A stretch of 64,000 nucleotides of DNA, from positions 2,269,570-2,333,569 of the forward strand of contig QXEO01000170.1 in assembly GCA_007115705.1 (NCBI GenBank). The letters run 5' to 3'. The position numbers and the translations under genes were made by a program. This document shows positions 56,490-64,000 of this stretch, piece by piece. Source of the DNA: Dactylis glomerata (Eukaryota > Streptophyta > Magnoliopsida > Poales > Poaceae). Each line of letters opens with the position of its first letter. Within the stretch, counting starts at the first letter, position 1. The notes below the pieces were generated by a model. The model saw nothing but the letters and a program-made list of their open reading frames with translations, was not told where the DNA came from and did not search any database.

Positions 56490-59400
56490 TCAGTTTGAAG
56501 CTTTTTTATAAATACTGAAGAAGTAGAGAGACCACAAGCATGCTATGATAGCGAAGAAGACAAGGAAGATCCCTATGACTTTAATCTCTCCAATGGGCCG
56601 TGAAAGCATGAGAGCAGTGGCAAGCAGAGGAATCAAATACCATTTGATGCCATTGGACATGCCAATTCGGGAGATCAAATACATGACATTTGAAGACCAG
56701 CCCTCCAACTGATAGCCAACTACTGACCTGACAACAAGATCTTGTTGCTCCCCGAACACTTGGAAATCACCCGTCTTCTTTGTGTACATGAAGAATGGAG
56801 ATCCATCTGTCAGGTTACCATAAACTTTGTCGATGTCACGTATGACTGAACAATCTTTGCCACTGGGAACTAACATGCCGAGTAGTTCCTCTGTGCCAAA
56901 TACGGTCAACGTCTGTAGCACTGAAGTGTGCTCTGTCAACCAATCTGGAAGCCTTGTAAGCTCTCTGTCCACTATGCGGAGATGCCTTACACATTTGACT
57001 CCCTTCACATGTTGCAGCCTGGAGCAGCCAATGACCATCAGAACTACAAGTGATGGAAGATTGGTGACAGTGCTAAGACTTCTGCTGTCCTGCACAACTA
57101 ATTCTTTGAGCATGGGTAGGTTGCCAATTACTTTGAGGTTACCAGCAGCAACAATCTGCATGCTTGTCAGTTGTTTGGAATACTCAAGGAAAGTTGGGAG
57201 TGACTCTATGTTTGGGCAACTATCTAGATGGAACTTGAGCAGGGAAGGAAAGTCACGAGCTTGGAATCCTTCACATGACTCTAGATTCTCCAAGTCATCA
57301 AGATGGAGATGCTCTAGCTTCAGAAATGCCGGCTGTGTAGTAGATCCTATGTCCCACCCACGCTGAATGGTGCACAACTTGGAACAGCCGGCTATGGTGA
57401 GAAACTTGAGTTCAGGTAGCTGTCCGAGACAAGGGAGGTTCTCGCATAATTTGCAATCAGCAAGTACAAGCCGTTGGAGATTGGGGAGCTGCACTAACCA
57501 GTCTGGAAATAATCGTCCATAGTAGCTTTCAATTTTGAGAGACTCCAAGCATCTGGGAGGGCGGAGACTGTTGAGGACTTCATGAAGCCTTACAGCTTCT
57601 GCCGCTGGTACATGGAGATGCATATCACTGGTGCTACCACATAGATCAAGCTGTGTAAGGTGAGACTTCATCTCCAGTGCAGCTTCCCGAGCCCTGGAAG
57701 ACTGCAAAACTCTGTCTATCTTCACCATCTGGAGGCTTCTCAAAGAATTTAGATGTTTTAGGTCTTCCAGTGGCCACCCACTAACATCTTTCTCGGTAAC
57801 TATCTTGTGGTTTACTACGAAACCACGCAGAGTTGTTAGCTGCTTCAAGTCTACCAAGCTTGGCAGGACTAGCTGTGGCGCAGTCCTTTCGAGGTCAAGA
57901 CACTGCAAGCTGTGCAGCTTACTGATTCCCTCTGGCAGACAATGAAGCCCATTGCAATTTCGTAGGACCAAAAATTGTAGATTTCCGAGGCTCTCAATGG
58001 ATTCTGGAAGCTCAGTGATTTGAGTCAGAGAGAGATTTAAAAGCCTAAGGTGAAGGAGAAGTCCTATTGACACTGGAATGTGCCTAATACCAGTGCCAGT
58101 AAGGTTCAGCACTCTCAAATATTTTCGCCCCGTAAACACTTTATCCAGGACACGATCAGCCAAGGAATTTCTGCAGATAAATGTCCTGAAGCTTGTCAGA
58201 TTACCTGCTTCTTCAATACTAGATGTCCGCGTGTACTTTCCAAACCACCGGTGCTTAGTTAAGGATTGCAAAATGGACCTAACACAGCTATGCACCGTGC
58301 ATCTTTTCGTGTCAAGAGAGCCAATCTCAGGTTCCAGAAGGTTTGTAAGTACCAGCTCCCTGTAATAACGGTCTGCGTTATCTTGAGGGTTGCAGTTGTT
58401 TTCATCTTTGATAAAACCCTCTGCTATCCACATCTGAGTAATAACATGCTGCCTGATCACAAAGCCTTCTGGGAGCTGTAAGCAATAAAGCAAACATAGC
58501 TTCAGACGGCATGGCAAATTACTGTATGCCATGTGGACTGGCCCACTTAATTTTTTCATACCATCAGGAATGTCATCAGGATCAATAGACCATAGTTCAC
58601 TTTCATTAACTTGCTGCCATTCCTCCGGTGTTGGGTCCTTGGTTCCCAGCACACCACCTATAATCTTGATAGCCAGTGGAACCCTGTTACACCTTTGGAT
58701 AATCATTATCCCAATTTCCCTCAAATTCTTCCTATCATGTTCCTTATCCAGGCCAGCACTAGTACAAAGGAGAGACCAATAATCTTGGAAATGCCATTCC
58801 TGTATATTATGGATGTATCTACGATTTGTTGCTGTAGCAACACCCAGGTCTTGAGTTGTGATCAGAACTCGGCTTCCATGCTGTACAAACAGGCGATCTT
58901 CTATGAAACTCTCAAGGATTTGGTGACTCCATACATCATCAAGAACCAGTAAGAATCTCTTTCCTTCAAGTATTGCAACCAACATGTCCATAATTTCCCC
59001 CCTACTTTGCTGTTCTGCTCTAGGTTTCCCACCAGCTGCATGTACGATTGCAGACAGTAATCCCACATCAGTTGAGTCTTTGGAACGACCTACCCATATA
59101 GTAGTACTGAAAGCATTTTTTATGTAGGAATCATCGTATACTTTTCGTGCCAATGTAGTCTTGCCCATTCCACAGCACCCAATTATGGCAACAGCAAAGC
59201 TGGAGCTTTGGCTGTCAGTCAAAGTATCAATCAACTTCATCTTTTGTTGCTCTACATCTCCCAGAATACCAAAGCTAGGTGACACAACCCCAGAAAATTT
59301 GCATATCCAATCATGTTGCTGCCAGTTGATTTGTACAAGATCTTCCTGTCCCTTCTCTAGAACTGTAAGCATTTTCTTGTTCAGCTTTTCAATATTGGCA

Positions 59401-61047
59401 TTCAATTTTTTCTGTGTCCTATGGACTCTTGATGATGGTAAGATCCAACGGAGAATCTGTTCACATTAATAACATCTTTCTTGTTAGTGACCAGCAAAAA
59501 TGCAACAAGGATTTTCAAAAGACCACTGTAAGTTCTTTTAAATACTGGTAGGTTGATTACAAATTCAAACAAGATGCTAATATATGACAAGGCGTCTCAC
59601 TCACTTTCACATAACAAGCATTGTCTGCTGTAAATCACTTCGGAAACAAGTAAACAACTCAGTTGAAATGTAGAAACAATAAATGGTTAAAAAAATACTC
59701 CCTCCGATTGGAAAAGTGTCGGTTACTTAGTATAAACTTTGGTACTAAACTAGTACAAATTCACCGACATTCTTTTCCGATCAGAGGGAGTATACTGCTT
59801 CAGCAAGGTGACTTCATCAGCATTTTGAAGGGTATTTTTAAGTTTTTCAAATATAGCTTACATGGCACAATTGAATTTCCAATTTGACCATATATCTTTT
59901 TCTCCCATGATTTTACTATTAATTCCTGTGCATCATACTATATTGGAAACAATCATGTAACTGGTTGGATCTGCATTGTACAGGCATGGCCTGCACGATG
60001 TAGCAGCCAAGCTGGAGTGCAAGGTTTCACCTTTTCTTTCCCTAATTTATTTAGGGAGAACTACTGGCATATATAGTCCTCAAAGCATAAGACGTTTTTT
60101 CATCTAAAATATGCTGTTTATACTTATATAAGACATACAAGAATAGAAAGGTCATGCAAATGTTTGCACTAGAACTATGCAACTGAATATGACACCAATG
60201 TACCCCTTACAATTACGTTAAGCAAGAGAATTTGTTGCTTTCGGGGAAATCAAGGATCTAAAAATCAGCGTAGATAAACGGTTTATAAAGAGCCTTGTGC
60301 AAGGCTCGAAAGGCCACTCTTCAGAACCATATGTGTACAGCAAATGAGAAGTGGGTCTTGATGATCTCCTAAAGCTACTGAAGTTGAGAGTCTAACTGTA
60401 AATGGACTGGCTTACCATCGATCTGAGACCTGAACATGTCCAGAGATTGCATCAAGGGTGTGAAATGGTATTTACACAATCATATGGGCTCCTATGGACT
60501 AACATGAAACCAGATCAATGTAGCCTTGGCACCATCCAAAACGCCTAGAAGTTTGGAGGTTAAAACGACTAGGCTAGCGAGTCCCAGCGCACCAGCCATT
60601 TAAACTTTTCCAGGCCTTGTTTGGAATAGAGGTGGAATAAAAGGATTCTGGAGTACTTGAAGCCAAAAGGAATTTAAAGATGTCATCCGTGCTCAACGAG
60701 TTCTTACTGATTTCCTAGCCTCCTCTGGCGATGGCTGCTGCTGCTGCTGCTGCTTCATGTGATCTTGGAGATCGTCGACCGCATCGTCCAGATCGTACGT
60801 GGCCTCCTGAAACTTCACCAACCACGCAGTCGTGGCCTTGTGGTTCATCGCCTTGGCCTCCTTGTTGGCAGTCTCCACCGGTGGCTGGAGCTCACCGGCC
60901 AGCCTTGACATGCTAGCCGCTTCAGCCGTTGGCCCTTGCCTCCCCGTCAGCGGTTGCCCGGTGGCCGAGGCGATTAGGGGAGGGCTGCCAGCCATCTCCA
61001 GCTTGGTAGATGATGGACTTTAGTTGTTTGTTGCTGGCAATTGCCAT
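56490..61047 (-). CDS. CC-NB-LRR immune receptor with C-terminal transmembrane hairpin
   Basis: The model has exon 1 60995-60708 (96 codons from ATG 60995, donor TCA|GTAAGA) and exon 2 59456-56490 (acceptor GTGAACAG|ATT), in phase, giving about 1084 residues. Exon 1 holds a reduced Rx-type coiled coil (TTAWLVKFQEATYDLDDAVD) and a six-Gln run. The NB-ARC domain carries the P-loop GCCGMGKTT (189-197), kinase-2 FLLVLDDVW (264-272), GSRVLITT, and RVPLA in place of GLPL. The MHD position reads VHS (484-486). Leucine-rich repeats fill about 520-1000. The last 53 residues form two hydrophobic helices around a Pro/Gly/Lys turn, unusual for an NLR. An upstream ATG (61047, MAIASNKQLKSIIY) resembles the usual start but is out of frame by one base. 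NLRs sense pathogen effectors in the cytosol. Whether this one is active is uncertain. Confidence 0.85.
59698..59790. mobile_element. Stowaway MITE in the NLR intron
   Basis: It starts CTCCCTCCGATTGGAAAAGT and ends TTTTCCGATCAGAGGGAG, with TA on both sides (59696-59697, 59791-59792). 93 bp, the same subfamily as 52315-52405. It lies in the intron between the two NLR exons. Confidence 0.9.
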
Positions 61048-62400
61048 TGTCTTGTCTGCCACCGGAACTTTTTATGTTCTAGTTGTGGGATGGTGTTGCG
61101 TCCATTGACTTCACAATAGATCTTGATGTACATCCCCACGTCTTTCCCAAGCCAGAATAGTTTATAGTGATTAAATTACCGTAAACCACAGCTTGGTTTT
61201 TCCAATTCTAAGAAGACGTCTCTTTTTGTCTCAAACAACGACGTGTTTTGTCCGGCATAGTGATAGGAATATATACAAAGTCCAGCGCTCTGGGTCGGCC
61301 AGGCGATCGACATGGAATGAGCAGAATGGCCTGCCTGGAGAGCCACCGGTGGTGATGCAACAGCCCTCGGATCTCTCACTCAAATGTTGATTCATAGGGG
61401 AATCACCTTTCTAACACACACACACACACCAATAGCACTGGCGGCTGGATGCTTGGATTAGGTCTTGCTCTCCTCCAACCCCTTCCTTTTATAGGTCAGC
61501 ACTCCATGGGCTTGGGCCTCTTGGGCCAGAATGATTCAACACAAAACTATTCACAACACTGCATGCATGAGCCGGCCCTCGCGTCGTCCTCCTGAGGGTG
61601 GGCCACTTGGTGGCGATTAAGGTTCTCACGTTGCCACCCTCCCCTCGCTGCCGCCTGAGGTGGACATTGTGCTTCCCCGTGCGGTGCGGCCTTCGCCCGG
61701 CTGCGTCCTCGGCAGTGGTTGGAAAGGAGAAAGAGAAGGGGCCGAGTCACCCCTGCGAGAAGCGACACAGGGGCCAAAAATGCCTAGATCTATTGTGAAG
61801 GCGTAAACAATGAGATGACCGATATCCAGCAACTCAAAAGAAACTGCGGTCTGGTGTACATATTTGTGCGAACTATTGTTTCGAAATGAAATTCAGAAAA
61901 AACCAGGCGTGTACGCCTGCAACACACTACTAGTATAGAACATACTAGTGGCATATCACCATCACACCACTAATGAGCACCACGCCACTTATAACATTTA
62001 GCAGTAGCGTGTTACAAAGCTTTATAGCTTGACTTTTGACGCTGGACAACCATGCGTTCGAGTTCAAGTTGCACTAGAGCTCATGGAGTTTTTGCAGGTC
62101 AGTTCGGAATGGTGGTCTCTGGTGATGTCGCATATTTTGTTTGAATGCTCACCCATATTTGCAATGGTCTCCGGTGATGTCTCTAGAATTAAGTCCATGC
62201 TCAACAGCACTGATTAGTTGAAATAATGCATGTAGCCTGCCCATTTCAGCTGGCAACATGAGTGGTTTGGATATTAGCAAGTAGTTGGTTGCAGCTGATA
62301 CATTAAGTTCAGATCTGCAGTTTCGTTAATTTGACTGGTAAATATAGTAGTAGTACAGATCTCCACCGTGAATTATACTTTGTGACGACTTGACTTGCCA
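61048..62400. promoter_or_regulatory. Shared intergenic region between two divergent NLR genes
   Basis: This is about 1.3-1.6 kb between the minus-strand NLR start and the leader of the plus-strand NLR. It has a CA microsatellite at about 61418-61429 and a GC-rich stretch (61560-61770) with frames on both strands but no domain. It would contain both promoters. No clear TATA pair could be assigned. Confidence 0.4.
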
Positions 62401-62795
62401 TTTAAAAACTTTTCCAGGCTGGCTCACCAGAGGAATCTTGTCAGAACTCGATTTTCCTTTTGGAAGGCCTCACAACTTAGAGTTGACCCAGGAAGCTGCA
62501 AAGAAAAGAGAGTGACAAGTCACAACCTAATCAGGCACGCAGCACTACAGCATTGTGCTTCAAGATCTCCCCAGCTCCTTGCGATCTGATACACCTCACA
62601 GACCCACAGTCTTGATCCAAGCCAGGTAAGCTATGCTATGTTTGACCCAATCTACACTGATCATCCCCGGTTAATAATCCAGATCAAGGCTCCGATTAAT
62701 CCCACCTCCTTGAACACCATTGCTGATCCACAGGTGCTAGGCGAGTAGGCGACATCGCCGGTAGACTCGTCGTTGTCGCTGTTGGTGTTGAAAAG
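62401..62795 (+). other. Probable untranslated leader exons of the second NLR gene
   Basis: A first exon ends GCCAG|GTAAGC (donor at 62626). A short exon 62734-62795 lies between acceptor 'gatccacag' and donor AAAAG|GTACCC. The next acceptor, 'ttcattgcag' at 63010, precedes the start codon by 7 nt. The first exon's start is not defined. Confidence 0.5.
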
Positions 62796-63017
62796 GTACC
62801 CACATTAGTCCGATCCGTTCCTTGCTTTCTACTATATGTATGTAAGTTGTGGTTTCCCCATAAAAGTCTAGACTAGAAGATTATCTTGCCGCTTTCCATA
62901 GAGCTGGATCACACTCGCAGTGTGGTCTTAATTTTCCTACAAAACAGAAGGTCAAACTGACTACTGTTCATTTTTGTGAAAACGCAAAAACTGACTCCTG
63001 TTCATTGCAGACATACT

Positions 63018-63305
63018 ATGGAAAGCACTGTAATCCTAAACGGGCTCATCGCCGGTGTTCTCAGGTCACTGACAGATAGAAGCTTCGATGTTGTTATTAG
63101 AGTAATGTGTGTCGAAAAGGATGTGGAGATTCTCACCAGACTGCTTGAAGCTATCATGGCTGTAATTAGAGAAGCAGACGGGCACCAGGTTCTGGCTCAG
63201 TCGGAAGCAGCCGACTACCGGCTCAAGAAGCTCAGAGAAATTGCTTATGAGGCAGAAAACATAATTGATCTCTTCAGGATTGAAGTGGGAAGTTCACGGA
63301 CACAG
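63018..63305 (+). CDS. First coding exon of a second CC-NLR gene (runs beyond the window)
   Basis: This is 96 codons from ATG 63018, chosen because it directly follows an acceptor site, to the donor ACACAG|GTTAGA at 63306. The peptide is an Rx-type N-terminal coiled coil: VEILTRLLEAIMAVIREADG, then YRLKKLREIAYEAENIIDLF, the pattern (L..L...AYDAED..D) that contacts the NB-ARC domain in CC-NLRs. The first exon ends in phase 0 after 96 codons, like exon 1 of the minus-strand NLR next door. The NB-ARC and LRR parts must lie downstream of position 64000 if the gene is intact; this cannot be seen. It could also be an isolated CC-only fragment. Confidence 0.75.
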
Positions 63306-64000
63306 GTTAGATACAGTTTTTATTTTGTCGCTGGAATCATCATTTGTATTTTCTTCAGAGTGCGTGGCGGGATCATCTGTATGGAACTCATATGCAGAAT
63401 CCATGAATTTTGACTGCATTATTAGGCGCATATAGTTAAATTACGTTTCACAATAGTACAAGCATCTGCATTGACACTGGTGGACCATGGGGCCTCTTTG
63501 ATTAAAGGATAATATACACGGGTATCTTTGGTTTGCAAAGATTTTAAAAACCGCAGGAACAGAAAAGGCTAAAAAAGGGATGTTATGCTACTTAGGTTGG
63601 AAAACACAAAATGAATAAATAAATTGCTAAGCACCTCTTCGGATCGTAGGATGTGAAAATACCATAAGAAAAAAAGCAATAACTGGATGCCATTGTATTT
63701 GGAATTCCACATGGATAAAACACACATGAATCAGTAATAAGATTTTTTGGTTGAACCACCAGAAAAATACAGAATTTTTTATGGAGACAATAGTATGACC
63801 TAGTTGTGAAAGACACACATAATTTTTTTCCTGACAGTTATAGGCCTCTTTGATTGAGGGACCTTTATAGCAGTTTTTGAGGATTTGAAAAGCCACAAGA
63901 ATTCTCTGTAGAATTTGACTACATGTCGTAGTTGTATATACATAAAGAAAATTTCGAAGGGCCTCTTTGATTCAAGGGATTATTCTAGGAATTTTAGAGG
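63306..64000 (+). other. Intron of the second NLR gene with MITE-end-like words
   Basis: No coding signal is seen. The phrase GGCCTCTTTGATT occurs at about 63491, 63844 and 63961, each with different following sequence. It resembles termini of small grass elements. The window ends inside one of these. Confidence 0.4.

Noticed and set aside
56827..57366. 179-residue plus-strand frame across the NLR
   Set aside because: It is antisense shadow of the LRR coding sequence, with no independent support.
1..64000. CRISPR arrays, bacterial operons, rRNA or tRNA genes
   Set aside because: No evenly spaced direct repeats with unique spacers and no RNA gene signature were seen. The tandem arrays here lack spacers and lie in transposon DNA of a plant genome.

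Overview
The window reads as nuclear DNA of a large-genome grass, most likely a Triticeae species (wheat, Aegilops or barley group). The basis is: LTR retrotransposons of a type I recognise from Triticeae, with TGATACGTCTC-type LTR ends (Sabrina/WHAM-like) and a tRNA-Asp primer site; CACTA elements with TTTAGTCCCGG subterminal repeats; Tourist and Stowaway MITEs; and intron-rich plant genes. No bacterial, organellar or viral genome features are seen. Family names come from memory of consensus ends, not from a search.

Region 1 (1-31 kb) is almost entirely transposons. A partial LTR (1-557) lies beside a minus-strand LTR-element relic (558-2075) and a LINE scrap (about 2140-2480). Then comes a complete non-autonomous LTR retrotransposon (2614-20240) flanked by a perfect 5-bp target duplication, GTTGT. 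It carries only a broken gag-protease frame. Nested inside it is a 9.2-kb CACTA transposon (9061-18220, target duplication TCA) with two genes: a TNP2-type transposase and a multi-exon second protein ending in an Ulp1/C48-like domain broken by a stop codon. From 20.2 to 28.4 kb there is no recognisable gene, but there are an inverted-repeat element, a 108-bp tandem array, a ~175-bp diverged array and a recurrent GCAGTTCAGG word. From 28.4 to 31.0 kb an old LINE relic has been cut by a truncated CACTA and by Tourist MITEs nested in one another.

Region 2 (31.1-42.6 kb) is a 5'-truncated LINE on the minus strand, degenerate in ORF2, split by a 6.9-kb LTR element without coding capacity (34326-41204). 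That element shares its 3' internal region with the 2614-20240 element, although their LTRs differ.

Region 3 (42.6-64 kb) is the genic island. It holds a 10-exon PP2C phosphatase gene (43606-49765), a GDP-fucose transporter gene of the GFT1/GONST4 type with an uninterrupted coding exon (53881-54912), a minus-strand CC-NB-LRR gene (61047-56490) with an unusual C-terminal membrane hairpin and a degenerate MHD motif, and the first coding exon of a divergently oriented second CC-NLR (63018-63305) that runs off the window. Small MITEs (a 1.08-kb MULE-type element and several Stowaways) sit between and inside these genes. The PP2C and transporter genes look like housekeeping functions. The two NLRs look like an immune-receptor locus in head-to-head orientation.
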